Positions 12,481-20,943 of a stretch of 64,000 bases of DNA are shown piece after piece (positions within the stretch are counted from its first letter, which is position 1; every line of letters starts with the position of its first letter). A program made the position numbers and the translations under genes. Source of the DNA: Diphasiastrum complanatum. Lineage: Eukaryota; Streptophyta; Lycopodiopsida; Lycopodiales; Lycopodiaceae. The notes beneath the pieces are model-generated. The model searched no databases and was not told the origin of the DNA. It saw only the letters and a list, made by a program, of their open reading frames with translations. The stretch lies in assembly GCA_029204225.1 (NCBI GenBank), contig CM055099.1, positions 65,747,852 to 65,811,851 on the forward strand, read 5' to 3'.

Positions 12481-13640
12481 GATTCTAATGTTTCTTCAAC
12501 TTTTAGGTTTTGTCCTAAAGCACTTAGCACTCACTTTTCTCTCAACAAATGATAGATAAAGAGATCTATGAAGATTTAGGACCCTAAAACACTTCTATCT
12601 TGAACCTAGATGGTTTCCAAGCATAGAAAGGAAGATTGAAACACATGCAACACTTTGCACACACTAAGAATGGATTACAAAATCAAACCAACCTGAACAC
12701 ACTCTTGCTTAAGCTCTCAAACTTTCCAGCAAGTGACCAAATCAAGTTATGGTGTGAAGAGTTACTTGCATTCTTAGAAAATACCCAAAACTAGGATGCC
12801 AAGATTACCTAGTAATGAACAAACTTGATCAACATATGATCAACACACTAAGATATTGATTCAACCTGTAAAACCACATGTAAACCACACTTCTAAAAGT
12901 TTATAAACTCCAGCAAGTGATAAATACAAGATTTAGAGGTGAATGAATGAGCACACTTAGTGAATCACAAGACTAGCTTCACTATCTTGTCAAATCTTGG
13001 TGTTTAGATGTAGATCTAAGATCACTTCACATGAGAATGTTCCTCAACCTGTTAAGAACCTGAAAACACACTTGCATAATGGTTAACACCTTCCAGCAAA
13101 TGCTCCAATCAAATTACATAAGGAGAGTTACTTACATGCTCAACAAAGTACACCAAAATTTATGCCAAAATTGATGACAATCTTTACAATATGCTCTTCA
13201 CAATGGAGCTTACAATATGTTCACCCAAAAAAGGGGATCTTTCATCCAAATGGGAGCTTTGCTCAGCCTTTAGGAGAATTACAACTCACTCAAAAGAGCA
13301 TTTGTCATCCACTTAAGGAGAAGTTTCATCCACTTAAGGAGAGTGTTCATCCAAGAATGGAGATTGTCAACAATAGGATTGAAAAGAACATTGTTAGTAT
13401 TGAATATGCACAAGCCTCACAATCACAAATGATTAGGTGTTATGATCTGATCCAAAATAGTTTCTTTTCAGCCTCTGATCTTCAATAGACCTGAAATATG
13501 CTTTTGATCCACAAGTTCAACTCACAAAACAAAGGTTAGTAAGATTTGATCAACAAAGCAATGCAAAATCATGCTAGAACTTGATCAAACATCCAAATAT
13601 CACCAAAAATGGAATACTTACTGTAAATAGAAGCCAACCA
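12481..13640 (-). other. Leader of element A with a threefold degenerate repeat
   Basis: About 1.16 kb between the primer-binding site and the gag start. A unit of roughly 180 bp, recognisable by caacctg and by ccagcaagtg, recurs around 12690-12740, 12865-12915 and 13045-13100. No convincing gene is in it; a 108-codon frame on the opposite strand at 13162-13488 has no domain. Confidence 0.6.
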
Positions 13641-13652
13641 GCTCTGATACCA
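13641..13652 (-). promoter_or_regulatory. Primer-binding site of element A
   Basis: The minus strand reads TGGTATCAGAGC directly after the 5' LTR. This is the standard complement to plant initiator tRNA-Met used by copia elements. Confidence 0.93.
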
Positions 13653-14307
13653 TGTGAAAAATACAGATCCTAAGTGGATCTAAACTCCAAGATCATTGGC
13701 TTGAATGCTTGCACTCCAAACTACATAAGCTAGGAATTGGCAACACATTCTATGCTACCTAGAATGCAAAGAACTTGATCAAAAAGCATTTATCACAAAT
13801 GGAAACTTCCATAAACATCAAGTGCGGCCCAAAATAGCATTATACAGTCCATAATACATCAGCCTACCACTTTTGGAAAGCACCTAAGATCATACACAAT
13901 AGCTTGAAGACAATACACACAACAATGCTCTCAATGGAGGAAGAAACAATGACAATGATCTATTGATCTCAATGAAGCATACAAAAGGTTTCTCCAACCT
14001 GTTCTCCACGACTTCCCTACTATTTATGGATGAGGAAGATGACTCTCTCTCCTCTCTCTAGAAGGTACTTGACCCTAGATATTCCCTATATAGGAAAAAT
14101 AGCTAAAAATGGCTTATATGACCAAAATACATCAAAATGGTCTCATTTTGAAGGGTATGAAGTTTGACACTTCATCATACTGAAAAAATACAGTAAATAA
14201 AAACATTGTGGCCTGGTTCACACGTGTGAAACTCCAGAACCAAAACTATTTACAATTTTAGCCAATTTAGGCCTCAAACTAGCTAGGAAATGTTGACAAT
14301 TTTCACA
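13653..14307 (-). repeat. 5' LTR of element A (promoter LTR)
   Basis: 655 bp, same length as its partner. On the minus strand it has CCATAAATAG at 14020-14029, a likely TATA box about 280 bp into the LTR, and TTCACACGTGTGAA at 14217-14230 upstream of it, in U3. Confidence 0.93.
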
Positions 14308-14472
14308 AAGGGCACTTATGTAATGGTATGTACCACTAGATCTATCAAGGTTGGGAGGAATTGTTCATAAAATATAGTTTCAACCATCCTTTGCCCAAAT
14401 GTTTGTAAAAGATAATAAGTCAAATGTCAACATCTAAAGTGATATGCAAATATGTATAATACATGCATTCTT
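14308..14472 (+). pseudogene. Cysteine-rich gene fragment, 3' piece (copy i)
   Basis: It resumes the frame broken by element A with KGTYVMVC-x-TRSIKVGRN, then meets a TAA that is absent from the paired copies, where the frame continues to ILCPN-x-CKR. The target duplication AAGGG is its first five bases. It ends at the TGTGAAAA edge of an LTR in reverse orientation, the same gene-LTR junction seen in the other copies. Confidence 0.6.
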
Positions 14473-15131
14473 TGTGAAAAATTGCGTATATTTGCAAATC
14501 TAGCCATGTTGGTTACTTGAATGGCCAAAGTGCCACTTGTACATACACACCTAAAGTAGGTTACCACGAGTCAAGAGGAGTGGTTGTGTCTATTTGGTAG
14601 TGATTCCTACTTTGTAGGATCTAGACCATGATTTATGATGAGATTTGTACCTACCATGCACCTACCAAGCATGACTCTTGAATCTAGGCTAGGGTTTTCA
14701 CATTAGGGCAAGAAATTGGAGTCTACTTCCTTATTACATGCCGGATTTTCACCTAACTTTGCAAAGGAAGTGTGTTTTACTATGTATTCCCATTCTCCAT
14801 AGTGAGAAGATAGAAACTTTTTGGAGCCTCAAGGAGAAACTCGAGTTTCCTCTCATTGTATGGTGATTACTCTATTTTTCCAATGAAACCCAGCTTTGGC
14901 ACTTTGTAAACACTGTCTACAGGCCGTACTACAGCCTTATTTCCACACGTGTGGAGTTGGATTAGACTATTTAATCAATGCTTTGATTGTCTCTACTTGT
15001 TTCCTATCAAGCTGCTAAACTAGATCTTGTTTTCTGATGACTAGTTTCTGATAGATTGTATAACAAGCATACAATCACCTTGTGGATCATTCAAAGATCC
15101 ATTTATGGTCCTTAGTACTGTACTTTTCACA
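14473..15131 (-). repeat. Solo LTR of the element B family, reverse orientation (659 bp)
   Basis: It is homologous to the reverse complement of the LTR at 37493-38151 over its full length, including the same missing segment of about 31 bp near one end relative to the 690-bp LTRs of element B. CACACGTGTG lies at 14944-14953. No matching target duplication was found, and no internal element sequence adjoins it. Confidence 0.85.
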
Positions 15132-15525
15132 GTCTAGCCATGTAGTATAATGTAAATTTTGTACATAAGTGGGTTCCACACATGTGAGGCCAAGATGCAA
15201 CAAGGCAAACCACTCCTAATGTAGGTTAGGTCAAGTCAAGAGAGTTGGTCATGTCTATTTGGTAGTGTTCCCTACGTTATAGGACCTACACCTTGATTTT
15301 TGATAAGATTTTGACCAACTAGCTAACTACCTAGCATGACTTTAGGAAATAGACTAGGGTGTCGTTTTAGGGAAAAAAAGACTGCGTTAACTTCCTTATT
15401 ACATGCTGGAAATTCACCTAACTTTACAAAGCAAGTCACTTTTGCTATGTATAATTCCATCTCATTTGCAATCTTGAGCTAGTTCACTATGTACATTGAG
15501 TTTTTGTGATCCAAATGAAACCAAA
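15132..15525 (-). repeat. Partial LTR of a related family (B-prime), reverse orientation
   Basis: It is the reverse complement of most of 15950-16350, with scattered differences. Together they form a head-to-head inverted repeat with a spacer of about 425 bp. Confidence 0.75.
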
Positions 15526-15529
15526 GTAA

Positions 15530-15795
15530 TTTCCGACACCACACCGCCTTACTGTCATTGTCACTATCACTTTCATTTGAAGTAGCCACTTCTGACCATG
15601 AATTCACAGAATGCGCCAAGCCTCTGTGGTGGCCACTATTGTAGGCAAAGATGTATCACTCATAACACTTCCAACTGGCGCCAACTTCAAATGCCATAAT
15701 GGTTGTAACAATAATTGACCATTATCATCCACAATTCATGACACCAACTGTGATGTCGGAGCTGTTAGCATGGTTTGATTCAGCCATTCCATTGT
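15530..15795 (-). pseudogene. Fragment of the 197-codon ORF family
   Basis: The minus strand is homologous to 18780-19110, covering the segment around LNQIML and the SSPTIVAT region plus its acidic serine-aspartate tail. Frames are broken and the N-terminal part is missing. Function not recognised. Confidence 0.55.
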
Positions 15796-15837
15796 AAGTA
15801 ATGTATAACGGAGTCTTCATAGGCACTCCTCATTAAG

Positions 15838-16382
15838 CAATGGTCCCAAGACAAACAACAAGCAATGGCAATCAAAAACATTAGTCAATCATCAAATCCG
15901 ACTTCACACGTGTTTACTATAGGCTGTAGTACGGCCTGCAAGCTGAAAACAAGTATAAATTACTTTGGTTTCATTTGGATCACAAATGCTCAATGTACAT
16001 AGTGAACTAGCTCGAGATTGCCAATGAGATGGAATTATACATAGGCAAAAGTGACTTGCTTTGTAAAGTTAGGTGAGTTTCCAGCATGTAATAAGGAATT
16101 TAACTCAGCCTTTTTGCTCTAAAATGAAACCCTAGTATATTTTCTAGAGTCATCCTAGGTAGGTAGCTAGTTGATCTTAAATCTCATCACAAATCAAGGT
16201 GTAGGTCCTATAACGTATGGAACACTACCAAATAGACATGACCAACTCTCTTGACTTACCTAACCTACATTGGGAGTGGTTTGCCATGTGGCATCTTGGC
16301 CTCACATGTGTGGAACTCGCTTATGTACAAAATTTACATTATACTACATGGCTAGATTTGCAAATATACGCAATTTTTCACA
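15838..16382 (+). repeat. LTR of the B-prime family, forward
   Basis: It runs to the edge ttttcaca at 16375-16382 and contains a CACACGTGTT motif at 15905-15914. It is directly followed by antisense cysteine-rich gene sequence, as in copies at 26.9 and 38.15 kb. The left edge is approximate; 15796-15837 matches a short piece also found at 20238-20280 and 29038-29080. Confidence 0.7.
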
Positions 16383-16439
16383 AAGAATGCATGTATTATA
16401 CATATTTGCATATCACTTTAGATATTAACATTTGACTTA

Positions 16440-16844
16440 TTATCTTTTACAAAAATTTGGGCAAAGGATGGTTGAAACTATATTTGATGAATAATTCCTC
16501 CCAACCTTGATAGATCTAGTGGCACATACCATTACATAAGTGCCCTTTACATTCTTAATGCAATATTCTTGTTTTCCATTGGTGTGTTCCTCAAAATCAC
16601 AATTTGTCAGTAAAGGATGGCCATTGGAACTATTTATGTAAGTAGTAATGTTTCCATGCACAGCTAGACGTCCATCAACATATGTATGATTTGCCCTTGA
16701 GATGTTGCATCCTTGCATGCATTGCTCCTCTAAGAAACATGCATTTGAATTCAAACCATATACTTGCATCTTCCATTGGTGATGGCACAAAGTATGCCAA
16801 TCACTCCAATTGTATTGAGGTCCTACATAAGGCATCACTGTCAC
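16440..16844 (-). CDS. Cysteine-rich, sequon-rich ORF (copy ii), unrecognised
   Basis: A 134-codon open frame with nine cysteines and about six N-x-S/T sequons (NWS, NIS, NHT, NIT, NSS, NYS), ending LCPNFCKR. This composition suggests a secreted or cell-surface glycoprotein domain, but no family was recognised. Upstream on the same strand (16845-17060) coding-like text continues in broken or intron-separated frames, so 16844 is not necessarily the true start. The opposite strand is also open at 16682-17071, so the coding strand is not proven. It follows an LTR edge by about 57 bp. It is probably an LTR-associated gene copy, perhaps not expressed. Confidence 0.4.
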   Translation of the reverse strand: MTVMPYVGPQYNWSDWHTLCHHQWKMQVYGLNSNACFLEEQCMQGCNISRANHTYVDGRLAVHGNITTYINSSNGHPLLTNCDFEEHTNGKQEYCIKNVKGTYVMVCATRSIKVGRNYSSNIVSTILCPNFCKR

Positions 16845-17344
16845 AACAGTATTTAGAGGGACCTAATATACTACTCAAAGCAAAAACTCCCAAACCAGCT
16901 TTCGAAAAGTGTTCACTAAGCATGATTATATACGTTCAACTCCAATATGTAAATGGTGTTCCATTTAATGGTAATGGTGGTTGGAGTGGGATGTATTACA
17001 CAATCATATCACAAGTAACATGCAATTGTTGTCAATATCACGAACAATATTTCCCTCGTTATTTGATATGATGACATCGTCAATTGCATATATACATTGT
17101 AGCCAGCTACTCTATGCCACATCAAAAGTAGTTATTATGAGACTATATATATTTGATTAATTGAGGTCTCAAAGTAAAGTATCGCTTGATTTTAGGGCCA
17201 AACTATTTTGCGGGTGTACCCCACTCATTATGGGTACTTTCTAAATTGGAAACAGACCATTTTTTGAGTTCATGTACTCATAGGTGGTACCCATGGAGGT
17301 TGGTACTTTTCAATTTGGGAGGTGGCTGATTAATCCAAGGTCAA
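16845..17344. other. Upstream part of gene copy ii, then unassigned sequence
   Basis: 16845-17090 is shared with 27371-27610 and is likely more of the same gene family. From about 17091 to 17344 no feature was seen. Confidence 0.4.
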
Positions 17345-17631
17345 GGGTGGTGGTAAGACTTAGAATTTGCTTCGAAAAGGAACACAGATCATGCTACATA
17401 GTAACACAGACAGAAAGCACTCTCCACACCAAGCTCACGTAGCAACTGTATTTCTCAAAAACAAAATACATTGTACATATAGTTCTTCACTATGGCAACC
17501 CATGCATGGCTCAGGTTGCCGTTGACGGGATGCGTGTCCCGTTGACTCGCCTCGTGGCAAGGCCAACCGGTCCTTATCCACTGATAGGACCCATAGTACA
17601 GTAACATAGTAGTTCTACTTCAATTCTAACA
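17345..17631 (-). repeat. 3' LTR of a third copia lineage
   Basis: The minus strand begins TGTTAGAATTGAAGTAG at 17631, next to a polypurine tract (17632-17642 reads ctctccctaac on the plus strand). The far edge near 17345 is an estimate. This LTR type differs from the TGTGAAAA families elsewhere in the window. Confidence 0.6.
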
Positions 17632-17636
17632 CTCTC

Positions 17637-17830
17637 CCTAACAATAGAATCTACTTTTTATACATCCATATACATAGCTTCAAAGTTAACAAACTCTACG
17701 TACAGAAAGCTTTGATCTAAACTTATGGCAAACTTTTCTCTAATGAGTCGCTTAGTGAGAATGTCAGCTAGTTGTTCGTCCGTACTACAATGAACAACAT
17801 TCATTTCACGACTCAGCGGCCTCTCACATA
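17637..17830 (-). pseudogene. Copia RNase H C-terminal remnant
   Basis: The minus strand reads VVHCSTDEQLADILTKRLI and onward, the characteristic C-terminal end of copia RNase H (ADI-x-TK). It lies immediately before the PPT and LTR of the third copia lineage. The rest of the element is missing. Confidence 0.75.
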
Positions 17831-17837
17831 TGAAGTG

Positions 17838-18005
17838 ATACTAAATACTTATAAAAATATCAAAACCATAGAGCACACCCACGTTATTGCCCAAAGGTGA
17901 TTTGACCAAGGTGCCGTAAAGAATCAAAACCCAAAAACATTCAGAAAATATCAAAAGCAGAAAAACAGTCCTACCATCACGTCTAGATCTGAATGCAATT
18001 ACGAT
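17838..18005 (-). repeat. Fragment homologous to the LTR at 23.5-23.7 kb, inverted
   Basis: The reverse complement of this stretch matches 23530-23700 with few differences, so it is a fragment of the LTR that follows the gag-like pseudogene. Confidence 0.75.
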
Positions 18006-18432
18006 CACAAAAAAGAGTCACAAGACCTCGACCTCCACGATCTTTAGCATCCACCGGATCTAGTTTATTAGAAATTGCAAACCTACCGCAACCGATACCC
18101 CGATGGTAATTCCAATCATATTGTGAAACATCGAGAATGCCCTGGCCCATAACAAAGGTTTGCCTGAGATAGAGTTAAGTTTAACAGCCAAGGTGACCCT
18201 ACCAAGTTTCTCCAAATGTACGTAGAAGCTTGAGAGACTTGTGGAATGAATGATGACTAGTCAATGAGGAAGTACTTCAACTTGTGCCTCAACAACTCTA
18301 CCAATAATTGGTATTTCAACATAGAGGCTGCCGAAAAAGAAGATTGAACCACCTTACGAAGGGCATTTATATTGCGCTTTAAGACCACTAGATTCATGGA
18401 AAATAAGAGAACCCCTCCTACAACTCATACAA
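18006..18432. other. No gene recognised
   Basis: The minus strand contains coding-looking text in broken frames (a glycine-rich stretch near 18030-18120), but no family could be assigned. Confidence 0.3.
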
Positions 18433-19026
18433 GTGCATAATAAGAGCCTCGAGTCTGCTACAGAATTTATTGAAAGGGACAAGAAGTTAAAGGGACAATG
18501 TGCCCCTGTTAGTGTGCCCAACGCTAGTGTAAACTCTTGGTTTATGGTTGGATTGCCCAAGGTGATTTGTCATACCCCATTTTATGGAACTGCTACTATA
18601 CTTGGAAAAGCAAATTTTGTTCATATGTTTAAAGAAATAGAGAAACTTATTGATAAGGAGTTGATGGATAATGCAACAAAGAATTTCACAACAAATGGCA
18701 CTTTGGAATTTTGCCATTTTGCACCAATTACAATGAACCAAGTTCATGAATTATTTGTTAGTGGACGTTATACATTACTTACAATGGAATGTCTAAATCA
18801 AATCATGCTGACAGTGCCGACAGCGCAATTGGTGTCACAAATTGTGGATGATAATGGTCAATTATTGTTAGGACCATTATGGCATTTGAAGTCGGAGCCA
18901 GTTGGAAGTGTTTTGAGTGATACATCTTCACCTACAATAGTGGCCACCACAATTATTAGAGTTGCCAAAAATAGTAGATTTACCAAGTGTTGGGCATGTG
19001 CAACCATTCAAACCCTTTACAATTGA
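18433..19026 (+). CDS. Unrecognised 197-codon ORF, repeat-associated
   Basis: The frame encodes a mixed alpha/beta-looking protein without signal peptide or known motif; a central part contains NQVHELFVSGRYTLLTME. Related sequence occurs at 23709-24180 (plus) and 15530-15795 (minus), so it belongs to a dispersed repeat. In a shifted frame, sequence after 19026 continues as an acidic tail (SNESDSDNDS) ending near 19127, and that tail is also present in the other copies. The present stop may therefore be a frameshift. It might be a retroelement gag-type protein or a captured host gene. Confidence 0.35.
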   Translation: MHNKSLESATEFIERDKKLKGQCAPVSVPNASVNSWFMVGLPKVICHTPFYGTATILGKANFVHMFKEIEKLIDKELMDNATKNFTTNGTLEFCHFAPITMNQVHELFVSGRYTLLTMECLNQIMLTVPTAQLVSQIVDDNGQLLLGPLWHLKSEPVGSVLSDTSSPTIVATTIIRVAKNSRFTKCWACATIQTLYN

Positions 19027-19255
19027 TGAAAGGGGCTGGGCGAATTCTGTGAATTCATGGTCAGAAGTGGCCACTTCGAATGAAAGTGATAGTGACAATG
19101 ACAGTAAGGCGGTGTGGCGTCGATAATAGCTGAAGCAAAGCACGAAATAAGACTCGGTGGAACTCATCTTTATTTCCTCGGGGATATGTGTTAGGCCAAT
19201 ATGGGCATTGCAATTATTAAAGTTAATATGTAAAATGTTAAAGATAATGTGAATG

Positions 19256-20402
19256 TTTACATAATGGACATTGAATATTGTCGTGTCGTGTCGTTTGCAT
19301 TCATTTTGGTTTATGTCTGAGTCGATTTAGCAGATAGATAATTCGTAGATTGAATTGTCTTTATTAATGTTAGTATATGCTGATACTGTTGCTTTTGATC
19401 TGACTTGATACCATGAGTGATTCTATGTGTGTCTATGGAATCGATTCTTCTAATCCTCCTGACTTTGAAGGTTGGACTAAATAGGGCTACTGTCGAATTA
19501 TCGATGATAGTTCGACTCAGATAGACATAGCTGATGAAGTGAGTAACTCATCCATCCCATTCGAATTCCTAACAGCTTTTCATCAAGAAAAGAAAGCAAA
19601 ATATACATAAAGATCTTACTGACAAGCTAGAATTGTTGATTTTAGAGTATTTCCAGGTGGACAATCCATTTCAGAGGTGCTTCTTCAACTTGTTTATATG
19701 CATTTGGAACTAAAGTCGATTTGACGAATGTTTGTGATTATTGAAAATGTGATTGTAAGTATTGTACTAATATTTTGAATTACTTATAAAAAAACTTAAT
19801 TATTTAATTGTTTATTATAATGAAAACTTACAATTGTTTTTTGTATTTCATATTCATTTCCATCAAATATACTTGAACAGATTCCTAAACAGCTTCTTTC
19901 AAGTATAAAAGATGTCACCCGTTCATAAATTGGTAGATTGAAATATAAAGGATGAACCCCAGAAGAACTTGGAAAATTTCAAAAAAAAATTAATAATACT
20001 ATGTATATTCCAAATTTGAAGAGAGTAGGAAAACTAAAGACTTTACCTCCTTCCAATTTTCAAAGTAATGAGTGGATTATACCCAAAAACAACATATCAA
20101 AGTCTTTTTGATGCAAGTTGTATTATGTTGTACAAAAGTCAGTCAAAATTAGTACTTGATCCAAAAATGTGCATCCTAAATTTTAAATTTAATCTAAAGT
20201 TGAGATCTACATGTATATAGAAGGAAGTAGCTCCTCTTGGGACCACTGCTTAATGGGGAGTGCCTATGAAGACTCCATACAGGACCTTTTGGGAATAAAG
20301 CCAAAAGGGCACTTTTTGTACTTAGGCACAATGTCAGCCGCCAAGAGATGGTGACAGCCGCCCAGCAACAACGACAGACAACTGCTTGACAGTTAATCAT
20401 AT
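19256..20402 (+). repeat. 1.15-kb repeat, forward copy of an inverted pair
   Basis: It is homologous to the reverse complement of 28919-30040. It contains a short broken frame starting near 19413 (MSDSMCVYGIDSSNPPDFEG) interrupted by stops in this copy. The first part has a tandem gtcgtgtcgtgtcg run. Two inverted copies 8.5 kb apart suggest a transposed unit; termini are not resolved. Confidence 0.75.
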
Positions 20403-20415
20403 TAAGTTAAGGTTC

Positions 20416-20430
20416 TTGATCACAACAATG
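20416..20430. repeat. Target-site duplication of SINE copy 1 (left)
   Basis: TTGATCACAACAATG, repeated exactly at 20516-20530. Confidence 0.9.
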
Positions 20431-20515
20431 CTTCTTGGTTTCCAAGGGGAGGCTCGAACCTGAGACCAAAGAAACTTTGGATGTCAAGCTAACGAACTAA
20501 GACAACCCCGTTGGG
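20431..20515 (-). mobile_element. 85-bp tRNA-like SINE (copy 1)
   Basis: Minus strand: starts CCCAACGGGGTTG, has an A-box-like TTGTCTTAGTTCG and a B-box-like GGTTCGAGCCT, and ends ACCAAGAAG. It is bracketed by a perfect 15-bp direct repeat, the mark of target-primed retroposition. The same 85-87-bp unit occurs at 63297-63383 with its own different duplication. Unlike typical plant SINEs (commonly above 100 bp) it has no evident body or poly-A tail. A tRNA retropseudogene is the alternative, but no tRNA cloverleaf could be drawn. Confidence 0.8.
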
Positions 20516-20530
20516 TTGATCACAACAATG

Positions 20531-20943
20531 ACATAAGAGAAGGTTGACACACTATATAGTGTGGACTAGCATTAACAAAAAAAGAGAAGCAGAGAAAAGC
20601 AGCGAGAAAAAGAGAGAGAATTGGAAGAAATCAGAGATGGATGTGTCTATCAGAATTTCGATACATACTGAAAATATAGAACAACTGAATACTATAGAAC
20701 TTTAAAGCTTCTGTGCAGGGACCTGCTTCTTGAATTGATGTAACTCGCACTACACATTACCACCAAATACAACCAAAAGATTGCTATAATTGCAACTTCT
20801 TATGATCCAAGGTTGAAGGAAACGTGCGTTTCGAGTGAATGGTTTTCTCTCCATTTCTGCTTCACAATTTATACTAAAAAGCCTGCTGTCACTCGCACTC
20901 TCACTCTCACTCTCACAATCACACAGAGGTGCGCGTTGTGGCT
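20531..20943. other. No gene seen; possible leader of the gag-like pseudogene
   Basis: A short purine-rich stretch (aaagagaagcagagaaaagc) at about 20579-20620 and a (cactct)n run at 20890-20915. No primer-binding site or LTR edge was recognised. Confidence 0.35.

Larger units (their letters stand above)
7877..14307 (-). mobile_element. Intact Ty1/copia retrotransposon, element A (6431 bp)
   Basis: Two 655-bp LTRs (7877-8531 and 13653-14307) begin TGTGAAAA and end TTTTCACA. They flank a single long polyprotein frame on the minus strand, a primer-binding site complementary to initiator tRNA-Met (13641-13652) and a polypurine tract (8532-8541). A 5-bp duplication AAGGG brackets it. By eye the LTRs differ at two positions (t/g near 8295/14071 and t/g near 8385/14155), so insertion was recent. 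It splits a cysteine-rich gene copy. Confidence 0.95.

Noticed and set aside
20431-20515. A functional tRNA gene
   Set aside because: A- and B-box-like words are present but the acceptor arm cannot pair, and a cloverleaf cannot be drawn; the flanking duplications indicate retroposition.
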